In this document: piece by piece, positions 10,825 through 18,105 of the stretch
Layout: every line of letters starts with the position of its first letter
Position numbering within the stretch: the stretch's first letter is position 1
Source of the DNA: Acidimicrobiales bacterium
GTDB taxonomy: Bacteria; Actinomycetota; Acidimicrobiia; Acidimicrobiales; Poriferisodalaceae
DNA length: 64,000 bases
Assembly (NCBI GenBank): GCA_041394185.1
Contig: JAWKIQ010000001.1
Span: 1-64,000, forward strand
Reading direction: 5' to 3'
Position numbers and translations under genes: made by a program
Notes under the pieces: model-generated
Database searches by the model: none
What the model saw: the letters and a program-made list of their open reading frames with translations, nothing else
What the model was told of the DNA's origin: nothing

Positions 10825-10905
10825 TTCCTCATGATTGCGACCGGATCTCCCGATGGAGTCTCGTGGCCGATTGGCCGCATCAATTGACACATCAGGAGAC
10901 AAGCA

Positions 10906-11403
10906 ATGCTCAAGCAGCTCCAGGAGCGGCGTGAGAATCAGGACGGCTTCACTCTTATCGAGCTCATGGTCGTCGTGCTCATCATCGCCATCCTCATCGC
11001 AATTGCGGTACCTACCTTCCTCGGTGCACGAGAGAGGGCTCAGGACCGTGCGGTTCAGTCGAACCTGCGTAACGCGCTCACCGCCGGCAAGGTCATCTAT
11101 GCCGACGATGGCGACTACTCGGGTGCGACCGCAGCCGAACTGGCTGACACCGAACCTGCCCTGACCTTCCAGGCTGCCGTCTCGGCGGACGCCAACGAGG
11201 TCAGCTTCGCTGTTGCCGCAGACAACCAGTCCATCGTCTACGCCGCTCTGTCGGACTCGGGCGACTGCTGGTACCTGCGTGACGCAGTCGGCAACACCGC
11301 CGGCACTTCTGGCACCACCTTCGGTGTCCGTGCCCAGGGTGCTGCTGGCGGCGACTGCCAGGGCAGCAACACCACCGGCGTCACCTTCGGTGCCGAGTGG
11401 TAA
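10906..11403 (+). CDS. pilA: Type IV major pilin-like protein (prepilin)
   Basis: A 165-residue prepilin. A basic 14-residue leader ends in Gly14, and the class III cleavage site is G14/F15 followed by TLIELMVVVLIIAILIAIA, with the conserved Glu at mature position 5. The N-terminal helix continues into AVQSNLRNALTAGKVIY, as in minimal actinobacterial and clostridial pilins. The C-terminal head is Ala/Thr/Gly-rich with two cysteines (GDCWYLR and GGDCQGS) that could form the D-region disulfide. It has a good AGGAG ribosome site and is followed by two strong terminator-like hairpins, which fits a separately regulated, abundant product. PilD, which would process it, follows directly. Confidence 0.93.
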   Translation: MLKQLQERRENQDGFTLIELMVVVLIIAILIAIAVPTFLGARERAQDRAVQSNLRNALTAGKVIYADDGDYSGATAAELADTEPALTFQAAVSADANEVSFAVAADNQSIVYAALSDSGDCWYLRDAVGNTAGTSGTTFGVRAQGAAGGDCQGSNTTGVTFGAEW

Positions 11404-11443
11404 ACCCCGCTGACTCGGGGTAACCCCCGATCCGGTGATTCAA

Positions 11444-11480
11444 AGAGACCCAGCCCCTGGGGCTGGGTCTCTTGGTTTTT
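11444..11480 (+). terminator. Intrinsic terminator after pilA, first copy
   Basis: The arms AGAGACCCAGCC (11444-11455) and GGCTGGGTCTCT (11461-11472) form a 12-bp perfect stem with a 5-base loop, followed by TGG and a T5 run at 11476-11480. This is a textbook intrinsic terminator 40 bases after the pilA stop. Confidence 0.9.
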
Positions 11481-11482
11481 GT

Positions 11483-11515
11483 CCCAGCCCCTCGGGGCTG
11501 GGTCTCTTGGTTTTT
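11483..11515 (+). terminator. Intrinsic terminator after pilA, second tandem copy
   Basis: CCCAGCCCC (11483-11491) pairs with GGGGCTGGG (11494-11502), followed by TCTCTTGG and a T5 run at 11511-11515. Together with the first hairpin it forms a tandem duplication of a unit of about 37 bases. A third, decayed start of the unit (CCCAGCCCCTCG) begins at 11518. Confidence 0.8.
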
Positions 11516-11573
11516 GTCCCAGCCCCTCGTGGCGCTGGTTATCCACCGCCGGCCGGGGCCGACATGAAATGCC

Positions 11574-12341
11574 GTGATCGTTCCAGTGGTGTCCGGACTG
11601 TACGGCCTGATCATCGGGTCGTTCCTGAACGTGGTGATACACCGCGTGCCGCGCGACCAGAGCGTCAATAAACCCCGCAGCCGCTGCCCCGAGTGCGGCT
11701 CTGCGATTCGTTGGTTCGACAACATCCCACTGGTGTCGTGGGCGCTGTTGCGCGGCCGTTGTCGTAGCTGTGCCACACCCATCTCGGTGCGCTACCCGTT
11801 CGTCGAGCTGGCGACTGGAGCGGCCTTTGTTCTGGTGGCCCTGGCCATAGGTGCCCGGTGGGCCCTGCCGGCCTTCCTGGTGTTCACCGCCGTTCTGATC
11901 GCCCTCAGCGGCATCGACATCGACACGCGCAAGATCCCCAACAAGGTGCTGTATCCGGCCGGCGCGGTCGGGGCGGCGCTGCTGATAGCCGGATCGATCC
12001 TCGACTCCGAGCCCTCGAGGCTCATCTGGGCCGCCGCCGGCGGAGCACTGGGCTTCGCGATCTTGTTCGTGATCTGGTTCATCGCTCCGGGAGGCATGGG
12101 CTATGGCGATGTTCGATTGTCCGGCTACATCGGCATGCATCTCGGTTACGTCGGGATGGGCGAGGTGGCCCTTGGCCTGTTCGCAGGCTTCTTGCTCGGC
12201 GCTGTCGTTGGCCTGGGATTGATGGTGCTGGGCGGACGTTCGCGCAAGTCGGCCATTCCCTTCGGGCCATTCCTTGCGGCCGGCGCGCTGGTGGCCATCG
12301 CGTTCGGCGGGCCCATTCTCGATGCCTATCTGGGGACCTGA
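11574..12341 (+). CDS. pilD: Prepilin peptidase / N-methyltransferase
   Basis: A 255-residue polytopic aspartic protease that cleaves prepilin leaders and methylates the new N-terminus. The N-terminal cytoplasmic domain is complete, with zinc-type cysteine pairs C38/C41 (RCPECG) and C63/C66 (RCRSCA) and the family start GSFLNVVIHRVPR. The catalytic aspartates are in GIDIDTRKIPN (D115/D117) and GMGYGDVRL (D179). About seven further hydrophobic segments are present. The GTG start is used. It lies after the pilA terminators, so it either depends on read-through or has its own promoter. PilA with its G/F site is the obvious substrate. Confidence 0.94.
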   Translation: MIVPVVSGLYGLIIGSFLNVVIHRVPRDQSVNKPRSRCPECGSAIRWFDNIPLVSWALLRGRCRSCATPISVRYPFVELATGAAFVLVALAIGARWALPAFLVFTAVLIALSGIDIDTRKIPNKVLYPAGAVGAALLIAGSILDSEPSRLIWAAAGGALGFAILFVIWFIAPGGMGYGDVRLSGYIGMHLGYVGMGEVALGLFAGFLLGAVVGLGLMVLGGRSRKSAIPFGPFLAAGALVAIAFGGPILDAYLGT

Positions 12342-12346
12342 GCGAG

Positions 12347-12583
12347 ATGGCAAATGTGATGCAACTTCCAGCGCCACCGGCGCGAACCCATGTCAGGTCT
12401 TATGTGTTCGGTACCTCGGTCGACTCGAAACGATGTCGGTTGCAGCAGGCGCTGCCCGCCGAGGCCAAGGGGCCTGCGAGGGAGAAGACGGTGAAAACCC
12501 AACCCGACAACGTAGAGAGCAGCAGCCGAAGTGGTGCGACCGCGCCCGGCTTCGGTGACGGCTGCCGGGAGGTCCAATCGTGA
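12347..12583 (+). CDS. Possible small ORF between pilD and pilMN (78 residues, doubtful)
   Basis: An ATG at 12347 opens a 78-codon frame whose TGA (12581-12583) overlaps the GTG start of the PilM-PilN gene in the same GTGA manner as other coupled genes here. The predicted protein is polar, Ala/Pro/Ser-rich, has no membrane segment and no recognised motif. Third-position GC is lower than in neighbours and the SD is weak (GAGCGAG). The alternative is that this 238-base gap is a structured leader: CCTCGG near 12415 can pair with CCGAGG near 12461, enclosing a hairpin GCAGC-AGGC-GCTGC. I found no known riboswitch consensus. Confidence 0.25.
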   Translation: MANVMQLPAPPARTHVRSYVFGTSVDSKRCRLQQALPAEAKGPAREKTVKTQPDNVESSSRSGATAPGFGDGCREVQS

Positions 12584-14349
12584 CGCAGCGGGTCATCGGC
12601 CTTGATGTCGGCACACATGCAGTAACAGCCGCCGAGTTGAGGCTTGGCCGAGGCGGCCAGGTGACGGTGTCGCGCTTTGGCCAGGTAGCCATCAGGCCTG
12701 GCGCGGTAGTGGGCGGCGAAGTCGTCGACAGTGCCGAGGTATCGGCAGCGATCAAGCGCCTCTGGCGCGAAGCCGGATTCTCGTCAAAGCGGGTCGTGGT
12801 AGGCGTTGGCAACCAGCGGGTGGTGGTTCGCCCCACCGAGATGCCCGCCATGGCCGACGACGACCTCCGGTCGGCGGTCGAGTTCCAGGCCCAAGAGCTG
12901 ATTCCGATTCCGCTCGAAGAGGCCGTACTGGACTATCAGGTTCTCGAGCGCTTCATCAGCGACGAGGGCGACGAGATGCTTCGCGTGCTGATCGTCGCCG
13001 CTCAAAGAGGAATGGTCGAGGGCCTCATCACCGCTGTCACCGGTGCGGGCTTGGAGACCGTGATGGTCGACCTCGTTCCGTTCGCGCTGCTGCGCTCGCT
13101 GGTCGATCTGTCTGGCTTCGAGGAGCTGGACGTAAACGACGCCAAGGGTGAGGCGATCATCTCGATCGGTGCCGGCGTGACGACGATTGTCGTCCACGAA
13201 TTCGGAATTCCCAGGTTCATTCGAATCGTCGGTTTGGGCAGCAACGAGCTGACCCAGGCCATAGCGGACGAACTAGACGTATCGCTGGACGAGGCCGAGG
13301 GTTACAAGCGCCAGGTCACCCTTGGGCTGGTGAACGATCCGCCGTCCACAGCGGCGGCGGCGGTCGTAGAGAGGCGCGTCGCAGCCTTTGTCGAGGAGAT
13401 CCAGGGCTCACTGGAGTTCCACACCTCGCAGACCCACTCCGCCCCGCTTGGGCGAGTGGTCGTAACCGGTGGTGGCAGGCGTGTCCCAGAGCTGGCAGAC
13501 AAGCTCGGACGTGCGGTCAACGCCCCGGTTGTCATCGGGTCGCCGTTCGGCCGGGTCGAGATGGGGCGTACCAACCTCACCCCAGAGCAGCTTCGCCAGG
13601 CCGAAGACCTGGCATCGGTCGCCATCGGTTTGGCCATGGCCGGCCGCCCAGTCGAGCGCGGTGCTCGTCGTCTGTCGCTGTTGCCGCCTGAGATTCACGA
13701 GGCCAAGGAGCAACGTCGCAAGGCGGTGCTGGTCGGCGCCGGCGTGTGCCTGTTCGCCTTCGGCTTGGTGATGATGGGTCAGAACCGACGTTCGGCGGCC
13801 ACAGAGGCAGACCAGCGTGCGCGCACCGAGGAAGCCCGGGTCACCGACCTCGAAACACAAGTGGCTGAGCTGCAGCCCGTCGCCCAGTTCGAGCAGGTCG
13901 TCGAGTCTCGTCAGGCTCTGGTCGAGACCGCCCTGGCTTCCGATGTCGCCTGGACCAAGCTGATCCAAGAGGTGGCGACGGTGATGCCAGAAGACACCTG
14001 GATCACCGCCTTCATCGGCAAGGCGCCTTCGTCGACCGAACTCGGCACCATCCAGATTTCGGGCAATGGCTTTGACCACACATCGTCTGCCCGCTGGCTG
14101 ATGAGGCTGGAGTCGCTCGAATCGATGTCGGGGTTGTGGCTGCCTGCCTCGGTTCGCCGACCGGGCGCCGACGGTGACGATCTGGGAGAGGTCGCCTTCT
14201 CGTCCTCGGCGGTCCTGACCGACAGAGCACTGACCTCGAGGCTCGAGCGTTATCTGATCGACGGGGCGGACGACGTGACCATCGACGTCGAGGAAGCAAG
14301 TGTCCTCAACGGAGCGCCCGCAGAAGAGCCTGCGGTCGAGGAGGGCTGA
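12580..14349 (+). CDS. pilM: Fused PilM-PilN pilus assembly protein
   Basis: A 589-residue protein combining two normally separate genes. Residues 1 to about 357 are PilM: actin-like ATP-binding motifs GLDVGTHAVTAAEL, MPAMADDDLRSAVEFQAQEL, ISIGAGVTTIVVHEFG, and VVTGGGRRVPELADKL. Residues 358-589 are PilN: RRLSLLPPE (the counterpart of the INLLP peptide that docks on PilM), one membrane segment (about 382-399), a coiled coil (TEEARVTDLETQVAELQ), and a periplasmic ferredoxin-like domain with DTWITAFIG and IQISGNGFDHTSSARWLMRL. In other bacteria PilM binds the PilN N-terminus in the cytoplasm; here the link is covalent. PilO follows by a one-base TGATG overlap. Confidence 0.9.
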   Translation: MTQRVIGLDVGTHAVTAAELRLGRGGQVTVSRFGQVAIRPGAVVGGEVVDSAEVSAAIKRLWREAGFSSKRVVVGVGNQRVVVRPTEMPAMADDDLRSAVEFQAQELIPIPLEEAVLDYQVLERFISDEGDEMLRVLIVAAQRGMVEGLITAVTGAGLETVMVDLVPFALLRSLVDLSGFEELDVNDAKGEAIISIGAGVTTIVVHEFGIPRFIRIVGLGSNELTQAIADELDVSLDEAEGYKRQVTLGLVNDPPSTAAAAVVERRVAAFVEEIQGSLEFHTSQTHSAPLGRVVVTGGGRRVPELADKLGRAVNAPVVIGSPFGRVEMGRTNLTPEQLRQAEDLASVAIGLAMAGRPVERGARRLSLLPPEIHEAKEQRRKAVLVGAGVCLFAFGLVMMGQNRRSAATEADQRARTEEARVTDLETQVAELQPVAQFEQVVESRQALVETALASDVAWTKLIQEVATVMPEDTWITAFIGKAPSSTELGTIQISGNGFDHTSSARWLMRLESLESMSGLWLPASVRRPGADGDDLGEVAFSSSAVLTDRALTSRLERYLIDGADDVTIDVEEASVLNGAPAEEPAVEEG

Positions 14350-14921
14350 TGAACCGCAAGTTCATAATGGGAGCGATCGGGATCTCGGTCGTGATCCTGC
14401 TGGCCTGGTGGTTCTTGATGTGGAGCCCCGCAGGCAAGGACATCGCAGCGGCCGAGAGTCGTTATGACCTGGCTCAGACGCAGGCATCGTCGCTGACAGC
14501 GCAGGTGGCCCGACTTCGCGCCACCGAGGAGAACATGCCCCAGCTGCAGAGCAGGCTTCAGACATTGTCGGCGGCGGTTCCGGACTCGCCTGACATGTAC
14601 GAGTTCATCCTGGCAGCCAACCAGGCGGGCGAAGAGTCGGCCCTGGACTTTCTGACCATCACCGCCGAAGAGCCCAGGATCGGCAACTCGAGCCTCACCG
14701 AGATCGGTATCCAGATCACCGGTGCGGGCGGCTACTTCCAGATGCTCGACTTCATCAACCGTCTGCAGGCCATGCAGAGGGTATTCGTGATCGACAACAT
14801 GACCGCTTCGGGCGCACCGGTCGAAGGACCCGACGAGCTGGTGGGGCCGCCCGACCTGAACGTCACCTTGAGCGGCCGCCTGTTCGTCGCCACCGCTACC
14901 GCCGGTGCCGAGGGGGCTTGA
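14349..14921 (+). CDS. pilO: Type IV pilus inner-membrane alignment protein PilO
   Basis: A 190-residue protein with a short cytoplasmic start, one membrane segment (about residues 5-25), a coiled coil (AAAESRYDLAQTQASSLTAQ onward) and a periplasmic domain with LPDSP-like AVPDSPDMYEFILAANQAGE and GGYFQMLDFINRLQAMQRVF, which are typical of PilO. It should pair with the PilN half of the preceding protein to form the alignment complex. The ATG overlaps the upstream stop by one base, and the next gene starts 1 base after its stop. Confidence 0.88.
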   Translation: MNRKFIMGAIGISVVILLAWWFLMWSPAGKDIAAAESRYDLAQTQASSLTAQVARLRATEENMPQLQSRLQTLSAAVPDSPDMYEFILAANQAGEESALDFLTITAEEPRIGNSSLTEIGIQITGAGGYFQMLDFINRLQAMQRVFVIDNMTASGAPVEGPDELVGPPDLNVTLSGRLFVATATAGAEGA

Positions 14922-14922
14922 G

Positions 14923-15576
14923 ATGCAACCCGACCCGATGATTCCCGAAGACCGCCACGCAAGGCTCCGTACGGGCCTGCGGCTGGCGGCCGGTATGTCG
15001 CTGCTGGTGTTTCTGGCCGCCGCAGTCGCGCCTGCGATGATGGGTGGACCCGCCGCCTCGCAGACCTCCGACACCGCTGGTACCCAGACCCCGTCGGTGG
15101 TCGTGTCCAATGCATCGGCCACCCGCACGCAGGTTGCTGCGGCGCAGGTCATCGAGACCTTCGAGGTCTTCGGTGGCAAGAACCCATTCGAAAAGCCGGC
15201 CGTGTTCCCGACCGGTTCAGGACGCACCGACACCACCACAACAACGGTTGCCGACGGCGGCGACGGTGGCACGACACCCACCTCTGAGGGGTCGACCGGC
15301 ACCGACGGCCAGACCGGCGACACCACCACTACGACGGCACCGATCGAGACCGACCCTGTCCGCAACCAATCGGTTGCCCTGATCGAGGTGTTCGATGATG
15401 CGGGCACTGTCACCGCGACGGTGCGTGTGGGCAGCACGGTGTATCGAGTTCAGCAAGGCCAGACCTTCGACGGCGCTTATCAGGTGCTGTCGTTGGACCT
15501 GGGTACCGGCTGCGGCAGCTTCATGTACGGAGACTCTCGTTTCAACCTGTGCGAGGGCCAAGAGATCCTGAAGTAG
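14923..15576 (+). CDS. PilP-like/GspC-like pilus accessory protein
   Basis: A 217-residue protein. The N-terminal membrane segment (about residues 20-45, LAAGMSLLVFLAAAVAPAMM) is followed by a low-complexity Thr/Gly/Asp linker (runs of TTTTT around residues 105-145) and a small C-terminal beta domain (VALIEVFDDAGTVTATVRVG, GQTFDGAYQVLSLD) with two cysteines (GTGCGSFMYG, FNLCEGQ). The segment FGGKNPFEKP resembles the RDPF-type box of PilP and GspC. Position directly after pilO is where pilP sits in classical pilMNOP clusters. There is no lipobox, and a secretin partner is not expected in an actinobacterium, so an analogous role is inferred only. Confidence 0.6.
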   Translation: MQPDPMIPEDRHARLRTGLRLAAGMSLLVFLAAAVAPAMMGGPAASQTSDTAGTQTPSVVVSNASATRTQVAAAQVIETFEVFGGKNPFEKPAVFPTGSGRTDTTTTTVADGGDGGTTPTSEGSTGTDGQTGDTTTTTAPIETDPVRNQSVALIEVFDDAGTVTATVRVGSTVYRVQQGQTFDGAYQVLSLDLGTGCGSFMYGDSRFNLCEGQEILK

Positions 15577-15632
15577 TCGATGGGGTCGGCCGATCTCGGT
15601 CGGCCCGCACCGACTAGTGCTCGGTACATCGT

Positions 15633-17006
15633 TCATCGTCGCCAAGGGGGTAGGGGATTGCTCCACCTCGCGACCACCTCGCCGGTGTGCGGGTTTGCCA
15701 GCATCCAGTCGCCCGGCCGCTCGCCGTGTTGCAGGCGTGACCCAGTCTTGTGCAGGTGGCTGTGATCGCTGGGGCAACCCAGAGCCAGTAGCGCGATATC
15801 GCTGGGCCCGTTGTTCTCCCACTCGATGAGGTGATGTGCGTCGCAGGCACCGACGGTGCGGTCGCAGTGATTTCCGAAGCACCCTCCGTCGCGGATAGCC
15901 AGCGCCAGCTTCTGGACCTCGGTGGCGTGGCGGCTGGATCTGGCGAGGTTCACCTCGGCGCCGTCTGCGGCCAGAACCCAAGCAAAGATTTCTGCCTTGC
16001 GGTCGACGAGCTGTTGCCACTTCTCGCCAGGCACGGGTTGCCCGTTCAGCGTGTGAGCAACGGCGTCGCGCCGACCGGCCGCCAGTTTCAGGAGATTGTG
16101 GGCGTCGATGACCAGATGGGCGCCGGCATCTGCGGCGTCACCGGCCTTGGGTTTGCGCGGAGTGCGTGCATCGAGGACGAGGCTGGCGAACGCGTCCGCC
16201 GACCGCTGCACCGGTGTGCGATGTTGCTTGGCACCCTTGTCGCTGCGCTGCCATTGGCTGCGCTCGGCCCGCTCGAACAGCTTGAGGATCGTCTCGCCGA
16301 CGATGGGGTCGACGACGAGGTTGAACCAGTAGTTGCCGTTTTCGTCGATGCCGTGCGAGAAGCGGCGAAGGTTCTGCTGGCGCAAGAACCTGACCCGCGG
16401 CGACGTTTCGTCTTCGTCGCGCTGGGCCTGTTGAACCAGGTGACGTGTGGCGTCGGCGGAGCCGGATTCGATCGCCTGCTCGAGCAGTTCATCGACCCGT
16501 TCCGAACCGAGCCCCGAGCGCGTGAGTAGATCGAACTGTTCGAGGTTGATGGTTCCGCGCCGCAACGCCGCTGCGACCTTCGGGAAGTCGCGTCCGAGCG
16601 CCGCACGCTTGCGCATTTGTTCTTGCTCACGCCGCGAGGGTTCGGGCCCGTCGTCGGTGTCGGCGTCAGAATCTTGGTCGGGTTGTGATTGCGGTCCGGT
16701 TCCTGCCGTTGACTCTGGGCCCGGCTCGTCCTCGGCGCCGCTTGCGGGCGTCGGGTCAGGATCGGGTGGCGCAGGGCGTGCTCGCAGGCGCAACACCTCG
16801 AGGGCGTCGACGACGACCGCCTCGTACCCCGCCAGCCTTGCCCTGGTGCGACGAAGCGACCTCAGCGCGGCCTCGACCTCGGGAATCGGCATCGCCAAGA
16901 GATCGTCGGCATCGATCAGATCGACACTCAACCGCCTGCGCCTCGTATCCCGGACCCCGCTCGTGCCCAGGTATGTGCCGGTCCCTGTGGACTCCTTTAA
17001 CACCAT
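15633..17006 (-). CDS. DUF222 / HNH endonuclease domain protein (13E12 repeat family)
   Basis: A 457-residue protein from ATG 17006 (MVLKESTGTG). The long DUF222 region (ALRSLRRTRARLAGYEAVVV, SAAERAEQ-like EQEQMRKRAALGRDFPKVA, INLEQFDLLTRSGLGSERVD) precedes a C-terminal HNH nuclease: RDGGCFGNHCDRTVGACDAHHLIEWENNGPS is the Cys-His-His core, followed by CPSDHSHLHK. It belongs to the multi-copy 13E12/REP family of actinobacteria, whose role is unclear though mobility or DNA-damage links are suspected. The start is favoured because a TTGTTG-17-TACAAT promoter ends 6 bases before it, with a LexA-type box inside the spacer. It lies convergent to the pilus operon. Confidence 0.88.
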   Translation of the reverse strand: MVLKESTGTGTYLGTSGVRDTRRRRLSVDLIDADDLLAMPIPEVEAALRSLRRTRARLAGYEAVVVDALEVLRLRARPAPPDPDPTPASGAEDEPGPESTAGTGPQSQPDQDSDADTDDGPEPSRREQEQMRKRAALGRDFPKVAAALRRGTINLEQFDLLTRSGLGSERVDELLEQAIESGSADATRHLVQQAQRDEDETSPRVRFLRQQNLRRFSHGIDENGNYWFNLVVDPIVGETILKLFERAERSQWQRSDKGAKQHRTPVQRSADAFASLVLDARTPRKPKAGDAADAGAHLVIDAHNLLKLAAGRRDAVAHTLNGQPVPGEKWQQLVDRKAEIFAWVLAADGAEVNLARSSRHATEVQKLALAIRDGGCFGNHCDRTVGACDAHHLIEWENNGPSDIALLALGCPSDHSHLHKTGSRLQHGERPGDWMLANPHTGEVVARWSNPLPPWRR

Positions 17007-17012
17007 GAGCGC

Positions 17013-17041
17013 ATTGTACCGAACATACGTTCGATCAACAA
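17013..17041 (-). promoter_or_regulatory. Promoter of the HNH gene (leaderless)
   Basis: On the minus strand TTGTTG (17041-17036), a 17-base spacer and TACAAT (17018-17013) lie 6 bases before the ATG at 17006. This is the best-looking promoter in the window. A leaderless transcript is predicted. Confidence 0.7.
17020..17033. promoter_or_regulatory. LexA/SOS box in the HNH promoter
   Basis: CGAACATACGTTCG is a perfect palindrome of the form CGAAC-N4-GTTCG. On the minus strand, extended by one base each side, it reads TCGAAC-GTAT-GTTCGG, one mismatch from the mycobacterial SOS consensus TCGAAC-N4-GTTCGA. It fills most of the spacer between -35 and -10, ideal for repression. Confidence 0.75.
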
Positions 17042-17076
17042 CATTGTGTCGAACAAACCAGGAAGGATTTGCTTCG

Positions 17077-17493
17077 CTAGGGCACGAGCCGGTCGTCGAT
17101 GAACAGGCAGAACGGATGACCCTCAGGGTCGAGCAGCACTGCGACACCCTCCTGTGGCTGGTGTTCTGCCAGTTCTGCACCCTGCGCGAGCGCCCACTCG
17201 ACGCCTTTCTCCAGGTCGGCGACGCCGATGTCGATGTGCATCATCATCAGCTGCCGGTCTGGTATTGACGGCCAGACAGGGCGTCGATAGTGCGGTTCCC
17301 ACTGGAACTCGAGCTTCTGGCTACCGTCGGGCGACCGCAGCATCGCCCAGCCGCCGGTTGAAGGCCTGCCGGGACGGGGCCCTTCCATTCGAACCATGGG
17401 CCATCCCAACAACAGTTCGTAGAACCTCGCCAGCGCCAGCGGATCGGCTGCGTCGAGGGTTGGCCCGGACACGCGCATCGACGGTCGTTTCAT
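17077..17493 (-). CDS. VOC-superfamily (glyoxalase-like) protein
   Basis: A 138-residue protein with two beta-alpha-beta-beta-beta halves: VSGPTLDAADPLALARFYEL LLGW in the first and MMHIDIGVADLEKGVEWALA with LLDPEGHPFCLF in the second. This is the vicinal oxygen chelate fold of glyoxalases, dioxygenases and some resistance proteins; the substrate cannot be told. The ATG at 17493 is chosen because the family starts just before the first strand. It is divergent from arr (starts 66 bases apart), so the two may share a control region. A resistance-related role is speculation. Confidence 0.8.
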   Translation of the reverse strand: MKRPSMRVSGPTLDAADPLALARFYELLLGWPMVRMEGPRPGRPSTGGWAMLRSPDGSQKLEFQWEPHYRRPVWPSIPDRQLMMMHIDIGVADLEKGVEWALAQGAELAEHQPQEGVAVLLDPEGHPFCLFIDDRLVP

Positions 17494-17558
17494 GACGCGA
17501 TGGTGGTCTGGTACCGTAGTTCTGTACAACTGGAGTTTCGACGCTCGAGGGGCCGGCA

Positions 17559-18044
17559 TTGAACGAACAAGACAAGATTCCGACCGATGTGGAGGGCATC
17601 GTTCATGTGCCGGTGACCTTCGACAGCTGCGACCACGTCGAGGGGCCCTTCTACCACGGCACCAAATCGGTCCTCGAGGTCGGCGACGAGCTGGTTGCAG
17701 GCCACGGCTCGAACTTCCACGACGGGCGCGTCTCCAACAACGTCTACTTCTCGGCGCTGCTCGAAACGGCGGTGTGGGGGGCAGAGCTGGCAACGGCGCT
17801 GGCAGGCTCGTCAGAGCGGGGACGCATCTATGTGGTCGAGCCGACGGGCCCGTTCGAAGACGACCCCAACGTCACGAACAAGAGGTTCCCCGGCAACATC
17901 ACCAAGTCGTATCGCACCCGAGATGCCTTGCGAGTAGTCGGCGAGGTCACCGGTTGGCAGGGCCATCCGCCCGAGGTGTTGCAGGGCATGCTCGACAACA
18001 TCGCCAGGCTGCGCGAACAGGGCCTCGACGTGATCGAGGACTAG
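17559..18044 (+). CDS. arr: NAD+-rifampin ADP-ribosyltransferase (Arr)
   Basis: A 161-residue protein clearly of the Arr family, which ADP-ribosylates the ansa chain hydroxyl of rifamycins and inactivates them. Visible signatures are FYHGTK (H33), VSNNVYFSALLETAVWGAEL (Y63), GRIYVVEPTGPFEDDPNV (D101), RFPGNITKSYRTRDALRVVG and a C-terminal WQGHPPE. These match the His-Tyr-Asp residues needed in Arr-ms. The start is TTG 17559 with GAGGGG about 8 bases upstream; the N-terminus is about 14 residues longer than Arr-ms. It lies in an accessory patch with a VOC gene and an HNH gene. In its native host it may serve another ADP-ribosylation role. Confidence 0.93.
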   Translation: MNEQDKIPTDVEGIVHVPVTFDSCDHVEGPFYHGTKSVLEVGDELVAGHGSNFHDGRVSNNVYFSALLETAVWGAELATALAGSSERGRIYVVEPTGPFEDDPNVTNKRFPGNITKSYRTRDALRVVGEVTGWQGHPPEVLQGMLDNIARLREQGLDVIED

Positions 18045-18093
18045 TCCGCGACGGGTGGGCGGGCAGGCCGCTCTGTCGAAGGCAGCGGTCCCG

Positions 18094-18099
18094 TAGGCT
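18094..18099 (+). promoter_or_regulatory. -10 element of aroB (leaderless start)
   Basis: TAGGCT lies 6 bases before the GTG at 18106, in the 61-base gap after arr. It fits the window's repeated TAnnnT-N6/7-start codon pattern. Confidence 0.45.
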
Positions 18100-18105
18100 T
18101 GGCAG

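Noticed and set aside
10884..10889. TTGACA as a -35 element for pilA
   Set aside because: It lies only 17 bases before the start codon, leaving no room for a -10; it is just upstream of the SD.
12342..12579. Possible c-di-GMP (GEMM-I) riboswitch ahead of pilMN
   Set aside because: The conserved GGNCAAA-type and GACGCAAAGC segments of GEMM are absent, although hairpins can be drawn.
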